Source: Takakia lepidozioides
Taxonomy: Eukaryota; Streptophyta; Takakiopsida; Takakiales; Takakiaceae
Reading direction: 5' to 3'
DNA length: 60,000 bases
NCBI GenBank assembly: GCA_030704615.1
Contig: CM060732.1
Span: forward strand, 36,439,053 to 36,499,052
Under the pieces are notes generated by a model. It was not told where the DNA came from. It made no database searches and saw only the letters and a program-made list of their open reading frames with translations. Position 1 is the first letter of the stretch; every line of letters starts with the position of its first letter. Positions 23,919 to 35,794 of the stretch are shown one piece after another. The position numbers and the translations under genes were made by a program.

Positions 23919-26900
23919 CATGAGCTTAGAGCCGGGTCAAAGAGTGTTTCTTTCTCTTCCCGGGTCTTCATCTCCAGTAGCGACTGGGGACTGCCTTAAT
24001 GTCTCCGGTGTTGGGACTTGTCATGGACACCAATTATCTTCCTCAACCATTTCAGCGTTCTCATCTCCTATGATGAAGCACACTCATTATGTCCTCTTCC
24101 TTATGGACATATGGATGCTGACACCTTAAAGGAGGCAATTGGGACCCCGGTGGTGTGGAATGTTGGCGAAGTTCATGCGGAGAATAACGAGTATCAAGGA
24201 GGGCCTGACATGAATCCTGATTTTATGCCGGAGACAAGGGATACTGCCGAGAATTCTGACGTCGACGAGGATGAATCAAACCACAGACCATCGAAGAGTT
24301 CCGGGAATCCGAGCAGAGGACTCGGAAGAAACAACTGGAAAAACTTGCAGTGCGTACTGTTGGGTGATGATGGGGGTGCACTGTTCGAGGGGAAAATTCA
24401 AGCCTGCATTCCGGACGAGGTGATCCTCAATGACAAACTGGGAGAGGACGATGTTGGAATTCTTGTCACCAGAATACTTTTTGGAGGTTCTGGATCTTTG
24501 ATGTCTCTTGTAAAATGGCCTTTAACAAAAACACGACTTTTGGAAAGTGGGAGACTACTCTCAAATGATGTGGATAATTTTATTAGATCCTCCAACAACA
24601 TCTTGTACGAAGATCACGAGGCAGGTGTGAAGAAAGCGGCGTATCGGCATTTTATGAGGAAGAAGAAGGATCGAGATTTGGAACACTCCAAAAAAAGAAT
24701 GAAGAATCTTACTCTGGAGGAAGTTCGGTCCGTAAGCAGCAAACCTTGCTGCAGACTTCACTGCTGTCAATATTTCGATTGGCGAAAAACCTTGGTTATC
24801 CGTACTTCGTTTTGGGGATCCACTTTCGATGAGAGGAGAGAACACGGACTAAATGTTTCAAAACGACTTCACATGCTGGAAGGGACCTCTCGCAGGGCAT
24901 ACGTTACGATTGAGGGTGTGGATGTTTGTGAGACTGCTTGGTGGAAATTCATGGAATTGGCAGGTCCACATACATGGAGTACAAAAAGTTGAGTAAACAG
25001 GGTTGGGTATCAAGTCTCCATGGGAACCGTGGAGTGAAGAGGCCACGCCCAAGGACGCTTCAGGCAGAGGGTAACATTATGTCCATTATCAACGGAAATA
25101 CTGACCTCATGTCCCATAAGACAAGATGCATTGGGGAGGGAAGGAGGGATACTTTGAGAGTCTTACCACCTGAAATGAACTGGAAGCGAATACGAGACGA
25201 GTCCAACGAGGTATGAAATCTCCATTCTTCAATTTCTTTCCTGGAAGTCTTTTCTGATTCAATTTGGATGATCATCCCTTCGATTTTGTCTCTTTCGATT
25301 GTGGTTCTAGCTTCATGAACCTCCACTGTCCAGTGGACGTTCCTTTCCTGACCCTGCCTTATTGTAACAGTCCAACAGACTATTCGGGTTGGAAGGAATC
25401 TCGCAGTTGGCTGTTAGCCGCATCCGGAGTCGGATATTTCCTAACGTGGAGGTTCGTAAAACTGGGAGTACATTTGCGAAGTGCACAGAGTGTGAGATGT
25501 TAAAGGACCTGATCAGAAAGTCTGTCAAGAGAAGTGCGGAACAGGTTACACACAAACGAGCTCTTGATAAACATTTGAGGCACCAAGAGTCGTGCAGAAG
25601 ACTGTACCATAGCTGGAGGAATGAGTCTGTTATGATTCCGGAGAAGTTTCTCTGTATTATTCACGACAAAATGGATCATAGGAAAACAGCTGTTCCAAGG
25701 CTACAGACTCCAAACAAGATGATTTCTGGATTGGGTCAGCTTCCAATTTCACTAACGGGAATGGTCACGCACGGACACGGTGATAGAGCTTACGGACAGT
25801 ATTCTCTTGAGTTCTGGAAGGAAAATTCAAACTTTACAATTGGTTCTTTGGCCCATTGCCTGCGCCAGCTGGAGAAGCCAACCTGCCGCGAGTCCAAGAA
25901 CATTTTCAATTACCGACTTCAAAACGAGTTTTTCGAATCACTTTTAAGAGGTAAATCGAGATGTTTGGATGCTCTGAAACCCTGCAGGCCGGAAGACAAA
26001 CGTGGTGCTCGTCCACTTCCGAGAAGATTGTACTTGCAAATGGACAACTCCGCGAAGGACAATAAGAACAGATGGATGCTTGCTTTTCTATCCCTCCCGA
26101 CCGCCAAAGATGTTTTTGAAGAAATCCAACTAGGGTTTATAATGGTCGGACACACCATGATGACATCGACGGGTTCTTCAGCTACCTTTCGAAGAAGCTG
26201 AAGGAACGAAGCACCTACATTCTTTCGGATTTGATGAGGTCTTTTATGACCTCGCAAGATCTGTAGTTCATTCCACAGATTATTCAGGAGGTTCCCGACT
26301 TCATGAACTTTGTCAAGGGCTGTATTCTGGATCGAAAGGAGGCGTTGGTCGGGATTTCGGAGATGCACGTCTTCCGTTTTTTTAAGGATGCCGAGGGCTG
26401 GCCCGTCATGAAGTACAAGAAGTCCACTACTGATTCGGATTGGCTTCCAACAAACAATAGCGTGAAGATATGGAAGTCCAATCCTGACGGGACTCCCAAG
26501 CTCCCTGAAGGAGACCCAGACGCCGTTCCAAGGAGACCTATCTGGGGAGTCGGGGACGACTCCTCCGAAAAACAGTCATTCATTAAGAATGGAATAAAAA
26601 AATATAGGGATTTTTGGACGAAAGGAATGATGCTTGACGATCATTACAGAGGTCGAATGGAACAATACGACAAGTACTGGGGAAACATTCTCGCCGAGTT
26701 GGATAAGCCAATTCCAGAAGCTCCCGAGCGTATTCAGCTTCTTGAGGGATTCTGGCCAAAAACAAATTGGTCCAAGAATCATCATAGAGATGGAATCCAT
26801 CCACATATAGTGCCAGATGTGGAAGAAGAGGATGAAATCCTAGAACCTTACTATGGCCCGAGGTGTGAGCGACCAAGAATATCCCTGAATCCGTTCAAGG

Positions 26901-27335
26901 ATATTGAGAAAGGGTTCTTTGTGCTCGTTCGCCCTCATGACCCAAGTACGTGCCCGGTCTGGATGGGGGTGGCAATATTTGACGTGATCCGCGAAAGGGA
27001 GGATCCTAATTTTAAGAAAGTGAATGTGGAGTGGTGGAGACCGAGAAAAGGTGGTAACCCAACAGACTTGGAAAGGTACAGGGACTGTTGGTCAAAACTT
27101 TGGGAGTATAACTCGACAGATCCTCCTCAATGGATCCACGTGAACAATGTTGTGTGGACAATGCCTCCACGGAAAAATACGACAAGTAATAGCTACTAAG
27201 AGAATTACTGCCGCCGAAGTAGTGAAGGCGCGCGCTAATTTGGAGGAGGCTAATCGTCAGTCAGAAAGCGAGTCGTGCGAGCAAGTTCCAGACCAAGGAC
27301 ATATTGTTGAGGTCAACTCCAGTACTTCGATTTAA
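23919..27335 (+). pseudogene. DUF7869-type transposase-like protein, frameshifted
   Basis: Successive pieces rebuild the order of the DUF7869 protein family. 23919-24170: DUF8039-like start (GQRVFLSLPGSSSPVATG ... YGHMDADTLKEAIGTPVVW). 24640-25060: Cys/His-rich part (CCRLHCCQYFDWRKTLVIRT) and MGIGRSTYMEYKKLSKQGWV with SLHGNRGVKR. 25389-26201: zinc-ribbon-like FAKCTECEMLKD, IIHDKMDHRKTAVP, LYLQMDNSAKDNKNRWMLAF and VGHT, then after a 1-bp loss near 26155 HDDIDGFFSYLSKKLKER. 26303-27199: EMHVFRFFKDAEGWPVMKYK; C-terminus in another frame to 27335. The Asp residues in MDN and HDDID look like a DDE-type catalytic set, by inference. Breaks: shifts near 24012, 24955, 26155 and 27170, and a TAG at 26263. 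An intron probably spans about 25209-25388. Confidence 0.65.
25318..25341. repeat. 24-bp palindromic site 5
   Basis: Arms AACCTCCACTG and CAGTGGACGTT around TC; one mismatch from the perfect palindrome. It lies inside the probable intron of the DUF7869-type gene. Confidence 0.75.
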
Positions 27336-27415
27336 GAAATAAATTTTTTCTTCTCTATATGGGCTTTCTTGTTTGCGTTGGGGGATCATTTTTGCAATCT
27401 TCTTATGTCGCACTG

Positions 27416-27439
27416 AACCTCGAATATCCAGTGGACGTT
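27416..27439. repeat. 24-bp palindromic site 6
   Basis: Right arm CAGTGGACGTT; left arm AACCTCGAATA; centre TC. About 80 bp after the stop of the DUF7869-type gene. Confidence 0.6.
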
Positions 27440-28130
27440 CTCGTCCTTTGTTTCTGGTTTGCTGGATTCTGGCCTGTTGTGCGTCCTGGTCAACAAAGAA
27501 TACCCCGTGGGGGAGTTTCGCCTACATAACATATAGATCACAAGAACAAAATGGGCAGGCACGACCACTGGAGTCTTCAAATTCGGTCAAAGAGGTTTTT
27601 AACAACGGAAGAAAATAGCCTATTTCTAGTCATTATCTGAAACATTGGACTTGCTTTTCGCATAACCAATTATCCCACTGAAGTCTCCCACTAGGAGGAG
27701 CCTTACTCAATCGTTGTTGACATACTTTTCAATTTGCCAGTCCTGAAGTTTTTTCTCTAAGGTTTTCCTCCATTTTCCCTCTAAGTTCTACGACTTTTCT
27801 GCATCAAATTTTCATTTCATTTCATTTTCATACTTCTCATCTTTGGCCCTGGTTTAAGAGGGAATTTCACATGTCCTTTTCCGTTGTTCAAATTTTAAGC
27901 AATTTCTATTTCTCATAGTTTTTATTTGGTGGTCTGATTTTTTATCCTCTCTCATGTTTTCTTCAGATCCATTTTCTCCCATGAGATCCAGGCGCTTCCC
28001 AAAAGTCGTTATATAACGCCATTTTCTTTCCAAATCTCATAGTGTGTATTTATTTTTTTATTTTTTTATTTTTTTTTTTTTTGGCAATTTAGGATTTAGT
28101 ATTGACATACCTTTTTTATAGTACCTTGCT
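27440..28130. other. AT-rich non-coding sequence
   Basis: T-rich, no ORF of note; a T run near 28060-28082. No gene seen. Confidence 0.5.
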
Positions 28131-28139
28131 TTTTTTTGT

Positions 28140-29880
28140 TAGCATTACCCCTAACCCTTACCCTTTTCTGCAAATGGCCCACATGGCCTATTCATACCAT
28201 AACCATAGCCATAACCATAAACATTATGGTTATTGAAATGTCTTATCCCTTCACATTTGCGCTAGCTTTTTCCTTTGTTTTGGATTGACATGCATTTAGG
28301 CATGTTACAATTTGCTTTCTATGTTACATCTTAATACTAGGTCCAGGTTCCAACGACGAGTCTTTCATTTAAATACTTATCCATAATATTAGGTTCTTCA
28401 TTTTTTTTTTGCTTTCTAATACCCTACTAATAACACTAAGTTCTAGCGAAGTCTGGAGTTTTCCATAAGTGTTTGTCTATTTTGTAACTTAAACAAAAAC
28501 CCTAAACCCTTACTAGAAAACCCTAAACATTTACCCTTAACCCAATACCCCAGAACCCTTTCCCTTCCTTTTGCAAATGAGAATCAACTATCTATACCGT
28601 AACCATAACCATTTTAGTTATCCAAATCTCTTCAATGTAACCAAATTTCCATTTTGTACCATACTAACACACACTAAGTTGTAGCGAGTGCGAGTCTTCC
28701 AGCATGTATGCTCACCATTTCTGCCCTAAACCCTCGTCGAAAACCCTAAGGAAAACCCTACACCATTATCACGTCTAAACCCTTACCCTTTCCCTGCAAC
28801 TGGGAATGAAGTATCCATACCATAACCATAACTATTTATGGTTATTCAAATCTCTTCGCCCTTCACCTTGCGCAAGGTTTTGCCTTTGGTTTGGATTGAC
28901 ATGCACTTACCTTTTTTTATCGAACTTTGCTTTCTATGTATCTTAATACCAGGTTCCAAGGACGAGTCTTTCATTTAAATACTTGTCTGATGCAATGACT
29001 ACACTTCCATAATATTAGGTTCTTCATTTTTATTTTGCTTAGTACTACCTTACTAACAACACTAAGTTGTAGCGAGTGCGAGTCTTCCGGCATGTATGCT
29101 CACCATTTCTGCTTTTAACCCAAACCCTAAACCCTCGTCGGGAACCCTAAACAAAACCCTACGCCATTGTTACGTCTAAACCCTTACCCTTCCCCTGCAA
29201 ATGGGAATGAAGTATCCATACCATAACCATATGTATCTTAATACCAGGTTCCAAGGACGAATCCTCAATCTAAATACTTCTCCGGCCCAATGACTCTTCC
29301 ATAATATTTGTTTCTCCATTTTTTATTTTTTTATTTATCCTACTAACACACACCAAGTTCTAGCGACTGTGAGTCTTCCATATTTGTTTGTCCAATAGTG
29401 TTCTTAAACCCAAACCGAAAACCCTACCTTTACCATCACCCCTAAACCATTAATCTTACCATAAACCAATAACTTTAGTGTACTATCCTAGTTACACTCC
29501 AAACCTTATTGTACTACCATGTTACCTCTTCTCAATGTTTCATGCTTTTTTAATATTTTCTTTTGTTGGATAAGGTATGATAGAATGATTACAGGGATAT
29601 CAAATTCCTCAATCATTTCTTAATTCTACCGAGTGCGAGTCCATCATATTTGTTTGTCTTTTTGTACCCTAAATCCAAACCCTAAACCCTTACCCTTACT
29701 GTAAACCCAAACCTTATTACACTTCTCTCTAGTTACACCCCAAACCTTATTGTACTACCTTAGTACCTCTTCCGAATGTTTCATGCTATTCTAATATTTT
29801 ACTGCCTTGTCAGATCCAAAACATGATTCATTCCAATGGCGTGGTATCTGAACATTGTGCTTCATATGAAGATTCAATCA
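28140..29880. repeat. Degenerate satellite with telomere-like CCCTAAA runs
   Basis: Several blocks recur: AGGTTCCAAGGACGAGTCTT (about 28340, 28950, 29245), AAGTTGTAGCGAGTGCGAGT (about 28430, 28675, 29060, 29345, 29620), and CATAACCATAAxxATTTATGG hairpins (about 28195, 28605, 28820, 29225). Runs of CCCTAAACCC follow most of the GCGAGTGCGAGT blocks (about 28500, 28730, 29120, 29400, 29680). Units are a few hundred bp long and shuffled rather than strictly periodic. The plant telomere repeat is CCCTAAA, so this may be subtelomeric-type or interstitial satellite. Confidence 0.65.
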
Positions 29881-29924
29881 ATAAAATTACTAGCAAGTTG
29901 TATCGAGTATGGTAGAGTACGAGT

Positions 29925-30699
29925 TTGGCCCATGTTCGATGCGACCCATTTGCTTATCATGATCCTGCAATGGAATTTTACTTTATTCGACTTCCAAGTG
30001 GACGTTCAATGAATTGTTCCATACTGCTACTTCACATTGAGCACTTCAATGTCAAATGGACCTCTTATATGACACATTTTGAAACAAGTATGACATCACC
30101 TGAAATTTCACAAAGTTCAATCACACATTACACCATGATATTAATTATATTTCAATTAATTTTAATACAAATATATATTAAGTTTAGTCCAGATTTAAGC
30201 CAAAAGTCCAGAATTAATTAAAATAGTGTTAAGGGTGCACGGGCGTTGAACTCACAGAACGTTTTCCATTTCGCTATGTATCTTGCGCAGTGCGGAACAA
30301 CCAATAAGAATTCATAACCGCATACATGCAGGAGTGCAACTGTATGCGTAGCAATAAGAATGTTATATGCAGGAATACAAATAAGTACCTCTTCAATGTC
30401 TTAGTTCGTTGCCATGGAACTACAAGAACACCTTTGGATGGGACTTCATCAGCAGGAGGCTGCATTGCATCCCACGCGGTACCAACCACATTGGCATGGG
30501 TGGCGATTGGGTGTCAGCTACTAGTAGCAAGGCTGAGGATGTATTCATGATTGTCCACAGGCAAGGATAGTTGAGGACCAGGGATAGAGGTCCAGATTCA
30601 TCCAAGAGGGCCGGATTTCAAACACAAGTTTCATTCTGCTTCCTTGTGGATCAATAGCTACAAGCAATCGCGTGGGTAGATGGTCAACTGGAAACAGCA
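29925..30699. other. Intergenic; left copy of a local duplication
   Basis: No supported gene; the 98-codon ORF at 29925 has no domain. Positions 30573-30700 (AGGTCCAGATTCATCC ... CGTGGGTAGATGG) are repeated, diverged, as 30818-30945 at the 5' end of the PPR pseudogene, a direct duplication with a period of about 245 bp. Confidence 0.4.
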
Positions 30700-32690
30700 G
30701 TGACATTAGTGCAATTGATAGAACAAGGCGATGCTAATGAAGGTACCTTCTTCAACACATTTCAGCCTATTTTTCCCTGTTATCAGAATTTTTCCCTATT
30801 TTTGCCTGAAGGAGCAGGGGTAGAGTGTGGGTCCAGAATCATCCACGAGGGTTGGACTTCAAGCCTTGATTCCATGTGGGTCAGTAGCTACAAGAAACCT
30901 GCATGGGTAGATGGTAAACTAAAGGCAACAGCTGCAGCGGTACAGATGATAAAATCAGGCACCTCAACCATGACCACAGCTTCTGAAAGAGGATTAAGAG
31001 AGGGAGTCCACAATGCCTCTTCTGACACTTCTGGGCATGTGAAGATACTTTGTGCGGAAGACAGCCTGACAGAGGCTCTACAGATTCTAAACCAAGGAGG
31101 CATTTCAGCAGATTCAGATATGTATGTCTGTCTCTTGCTTAAGTGCATCAAGATGGAAGGTCTCGAAGCTGGAAAGCAGGTGCACACTCACATTATCCAA
31201 AGTGGATTCACGACAAATGTTTTTCTACTCAACACCTTTGTCAATATGTATGTTAAGTATCGAGCATCAGGGATGCTCACCAAGTGTTCAATAGAATGCC
31301 TGAATGATCTTTGATCACGTGGAATATTATGTTGGAAGGATTTACCAAGCATAGGTGTGGTAGGAATGTTTTGGAGACATATGAGCAAATGATGTGCGAA
31401 GCGGTGAAGCCCAACCACATCACATTTGTTTGTGTTTGCAATGCGTGTGCAAGCCTGGGAGCTCTGGAAAAGAGGAAAGAGTCCATAATGACATTGTCAA
31501 AGACTGGAATTGTACCAGATGTCATCCTGAACACTGCCCTGGACCTGTTTGCCAAATGTGGATGCATTAAGGATGTGAGGAGAGTTTTCAACACTATGGC
31601 TGAACGAGATGTGGTGTCGTGGAACATAATGCTTGCAGGGTATGCACAACAAAGGCACAAGATGGAGGCTTTGGAGACCTATGAGCAAACGATGGGGGAA
31701 GGGGTGAAGCCTAACCACATCGGAAGGCATTTCAGCAGATTTAGATATGTATGTCTGTCTCTTGCTTAAGTGCATCAATGGAAGGTCTGGAAGCTGGAAA
31801 GTAGGTGCATACTTATCCAAAGTCGATTCACGTCAAATATTTTTCTACTCAACACCCTTGTCAACATGTATGTTAAGTGCGGGAGCATCATCGGTGCTCA
31901 CCAAGTGTTCAACAGAATGCCTCAACGATCTTTGATCACGTGGAATATAATGTTGGCAGGATGCAATGCGTGTGCAAGCCTGGGAGCTCTGGAAAATGGG
32001 AAAGAGGTCCATGGTGACATTGTCAAAGCTGGAATTGTACCGGATGTCATTCTGAACACTGCCCTGGTGGACATGTATGCCAAACGTGGGTGCATTAAGG
32101 ATGCGAAGGGAGTTTCCAACACTATGGCTGAACGAGATGTGGTGTCATGGAACGCGATGCTTGCAGGGTATGCACAGCAGGGACGTGGTATGGAGGCTTT
32201 GGATACCTATGATCAAATGATGGGGGAAGGGGTGAAGCCCGACCACATCACGTTTGTGTGCATTTGCAATGCGTGTGCAAGTGTGGCAGCTCTGGAAAAG
32301 GGCAAAGAGGTCCATGGCGACATTGTCAGAGCTGCAATTGTATCAAATGTCATTTTGAACAATACCCTTGTGGACATGTATGAGGGCGAGCGTGTATGGC
32401 TGAACGAGATGTGCTATCGTGGAGTGCGATCATTGTAGGATATGCACAGCAAGGGCGCGGGATGAAGGCTTTGGAGACCTATGAGCAAATGGTGTGCGAA
32501 GGGGTGAAGCCCGCGCTTTGCATTGCATGATGTTGAGGAAGAGCTTAAAGAATTGTCTCTTACCCACCACAATGAGAAGTTGGCCATTGCTTTTGCTTTT
32601 GCATTCTTTGCCAGCTGCGAGTCAGGTTGGACTCCAACAGTGCCAGCAAAGGTACATGAAATCTTTTCGGAGAGGAATTCTCCACAATAG
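30700..32690 (+). pseudogene. PPR protein of the PLS/DYW class, frameshifted and internally rearranged
   Basis: After an atypical N-terminal 110 codons, PPR motifs start at about 31060 (SLTEALQILNQGGI, GLEAGKQVHTHIIQSGFTTN, NTFVNMYVKY) and continue in changing frames: ITWNIMLEGFTKH, ALETYEQTMGEGVKPNHI, then a second set at 31770-32438 (LVNMYVKCGSIIGAHQVFNR, DVVSWNAMLAGYAQQGRGME, VKPDHITFVCICNACASV). The repeats alternate in the P-L-S manner. At 32515-32600 another frame reads LHDVEEELKEL followed by HHNEKLAIAFA, the beginning of a DYW deaminase domain, whose catalytic end is missing. The functional family edits organellar RNA in plants. Frameshifts near 31310, 31720 and 32400 and the loss of the domain end make this a pseudogene. 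The segment around 31090-31320 is repeated at 31730-31940. Confidence 0.8.
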
Positions 32691-33620
32691 GTTTTGAACA
32701 TAATTGGACCTTGCGAAGGTTGAAACTGTAGAACAAGTTCAGAAACTGTCCTAGTTGATGAACAGAGGTGCAGTGACTAAGGTCTTGATGGTCCTCAAGA
32801 GAGTCACTCTCTGATGAGAATACCCAGGACTGTGTATCAGAAAATGGAAACTTTCTTCAGGCCTCTTGCACATTGGGCATTGACAATGTCCCTTTCCTCT
32901 CTGCATCTGTTTCTTCCAGAGTGAGATATTTGATATTAGCTTGATGATTCCACACCAAGTCTTTGATAATTTTATCGAGGGCAAACAAATATTTTTTATT
33001 AATTCATTAGTATTCTGTTCTTAAATGAATAAAATTGATATAATATAAAAACATACATATACATATTTGAGGGTATTTTTTAATGATTGAAAAGGGAAAT
33101 ATACATATAGAAGAGGGTACTTTTTAAAGATCACAAATTTCTATATATTTACTAGATGGGGTTTTATAATCTTCAAAATGTATGTACAGAGGGGGTATAA
33201 ATGATCCAAGGACCCATATACAGGGGTTTTTTTTTATTAGGCGACGCACGCACGTGATACGGACATTTTATACAGAGTGCACCCCCAGGTATGTAGTACG
33301 CCTGCCTAGCAAAGAGAATATCATCTGCATATTGTATGCACATTGCAACGCCTTGGTCACACGGGAGCAGCTGTAATCAACAGACTCTGCACAAGTCCAA
33401 GTGGCGTAAAATTAGTAAGTTGCTTATCAGATTCAGTCTTCCACACAGAATTATAAGTTCACATAAGAGATTGAAAACCAATAACAGTACAATGTCTGCT
33501 GTATTGCAAAAGGATGAGCCGTTTGACATACCCGAATTCAGAGCAATCCAACCCATGTCAAGATCCTCGCGGTACCTCAATGTGGCAGCGAAATCCTGGA
33601 GCGGCTTATCAACTTGTTGT
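32691..33620. other. AT-rich intergenic sequence
   Basis: No gene supported. 33000-33240 is AT-rich with small imperfect repeats (GGGTAxTTTTTAA, ATATACATAT). Confidence 0.45.
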
Positions 33621-33625
33621 CCTGG

Positions 33626-34465
33626 CTATCCGACCCCACACCACAAGGCCTGAAAGGAAGCAAGATTAAAAATGGTAAGGTCCCGCACAGCCCTGTGTCT
33701 GACTTGTTGCATGAAGTCATGGATGGAATCCAAAACACGCAGTCGGTCTGCTTCCTGTCGGTCTACAAAGTCACTTGTGCTTTGGAGCACCTCCTCTTGG
33801 ACTTCATCGTAGGGGGGCATGCGGCCATACAGCAAGTGGCCAAATGACAGGAAATTCGCTGCTGCATTTCTAATCATATTGTTACCCTCGGCGGTGGACA
33901 GAAGTTGGTCAAGGAGTTCATCTAACATGTGGTTTCTGGGTGTGAACAGGGGCATAGTCGCGTCAATGTGGCAGATCCAAAGGAGGCGCAAAACTCTCAT
34001 GAAAGGGGGGACTTCGGGGACCTCTCCCAGAATTGATGATGATGCAAAACGCTGGACGAGCATTTGAGTTTTTTCTTTGGAATGACTGAAAACTTTAGGC
34101 ATGTTTGGGAACTCACCCATCTTCACAATTCTGAACAAGGGGGACCAGCCCCATTTAGCCTCGTGTATTTCATCATGTGCTAGCCTCTCCCATTTGGCCA
34201 TCCTAGCCTCGACATACTCACGTCTTCGAGTGTCCAACGCAGCCAGAGTTGCAACCTCCTTCACTTCATAATCATTGAGAGCAACCTTGTATTTGTTGTA
34301 GTAAAAAAGAGCCACGCATTCTTCGTACCGTCCCCCGTGGTCAGGAGTGAAACCGGGGCGTATGGCAAACAAATTCAATGTCTTCTTCAGAAGCTCCCCC
34401 TCATGGGGAGGTCCAGCGTGCTGCCACCACAAATAGGCGTCGGGAAGGACCCCACATTAGCATAC
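33626..34465 (-). CDS. Hypothetical protein segment
   Basis: The minus-strand open frame runs from about 34456 to 33626, about 270 codons. It starts within DAYLWWQHAGPPHEGEL and contains IRPGFTPDHGGRYEECVALF, RMAKWERLAHDEIHEAKWGW and PPFMRVLRLLWICHIDAT. Composition is that of a soluble, helical protein. It is probably a downstream exon of the gene beginning at 35794, since both lie on the same strand with an intron-sized gap (34466-34810). Not recognised. A host gene or a transposon-derived gene are both possible. Confidence 0.45.
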
Positions 34466-34811
34466 AACACATTACAATGAATAACAGTGAAAGAAAAAAG
34501 GTATGCACCACAAAACAATATGTCATGGATGCAAAAAAATTGCTTCCTGCCCAATTACAAGCAATACAATAGAATGAAGACAGTCCCAATTCAGACCTTG
34601 CTTTGCAAACACTCTTATTGACAGGGAAGACTGCATGGATATGAAAGAATCTGTAAAGTCACCCGCATGCAAACATGTGGGTGGGACAGGGAGGGCGCAG
34701 CCGAAAAATATGCATGAGCGCATGACATAAATTAAATGCAAGTGGTAGTAACTGAGAGTGAAAAGGGGAAATACCATGCGTTTCATGAACTATCTACCGT
34801 AGGCAACACCC

Positions 34812-35794
34812 ATCATATGTCAGGGAATTCGGGGCTGGCCGCTAGCTCCACAAAACGTTCAAAAAAATGAGGGTCGTCTGGTGAAGCGAACCCAGGAGGC
34901 AACAAATCGTAGTCCATGAGGTAGCTCAGACCGTGATACATCAACTGGTTTGGGTGGAAGAACTACATCAGACTGTATTATCAAAGAAGCTGTTTCAAAT
35001 GCCTTTCTGGCTTCCTGTCTACTGAGAAGTCCAAGAGACCTTGTGCGTATCAAATCCTCTGGAGTTGGAGTCACCGTATCATCAGTCTTGGATTTGACCC
35101 TAGGTTTTTTGGGTCCCTCCCCCCTAGATGTCGTTTGTTTCTTTGGCAGGACGACTGTGTCCTCTGTTGTGGTGGACTCCCCTGGCTGAACAGACAGTCT
35201 CACATTTTTTGGTACACACAAGTTCATCTTCCGCAACTTGGATGGTGGCTCCTCTGCAAATTCGTCATCACCGCTATCAGGCAGCTCTACCACCTTATCC
35301 ACCTTATCCACGCCCACCCTATGCGGACGCGAGTTTTTGCGCGGCATGAGTCCGTGCTTGGTGAGAACACCCTCGTACTTCGCCCTCTGGGCCACCTCAA
35401 AAATAGGGTACATTTTGAGTTTATGGGCACCCTTGTACTGAAGAGCATCACATCCGTTTATCCTGTGAATGTTTAGTTTCTTCTTGTCTTTATAGATCTT
35501 ATTACAGTATATGCATTTGAAGGGCAACCTGTTATTAGAACCAGGTTCCTCCACCCTTGCCTTCGTGTGGGCCTCGCAGATCAATTCCTCCCACTCGTCT
35601 GAGTCATACACCTCTTGGTACTGCCGACGCGATTCCACCATAGTGGATTTTTTCACCATATCGCCAGAAGAAGTGGTGCGCCTCGAGAAGAAGTTTCCCG
35701 CCTCTGAGAATGGTAAAACGAACTCCTGCCACGCGGTTCGGAGTGTGGAAGCGACAGTATGGAAGCAATGCGGTGAAGGACAGGGAAAACACAA
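34812..35794 (-). CDS. Hypothetical protein with a C2H2/C2HC finger
   Basis: The frame starting at 35794 encodes DEWEELICEAHTKARVEEP and a finger FKCIYCNKIYKDKKKLNIHR-INGC (about 35450-35525; C-x2-C, His, Cys), then an Arg/Lys and Ser/Pro-rich stretch and LIRTRSLGLLSRQEARKAFE. Near 34965 the coding sense moves to another frame (FHPNQLMYHGLSYLMDYDLL, PGFASPDDPHFFERFVELAA) and stops at about 34817, so there is a 1-bp indel or a small intron there. The finger suggests nucleic-acid binding. No family recognised. Upstream (35800-36317) I see no convincing exon. Confidence 0.45.

Noticed and set aside
25431-25454. Apparent additional palindromic half-site AACGTGGAGGTT
   Set aside because: It lies in coding sequence for PNVEVRK, has no left arm, and the residues fit the protein family without needing another explanation.
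28140-29880. CRISPR-like or true telomere array
   Set aside because: Blocks are irregular in length and spacing, and the CCCTAAA runs are too short and interrupted for a telomere; a plant satellite is the simpler reading.
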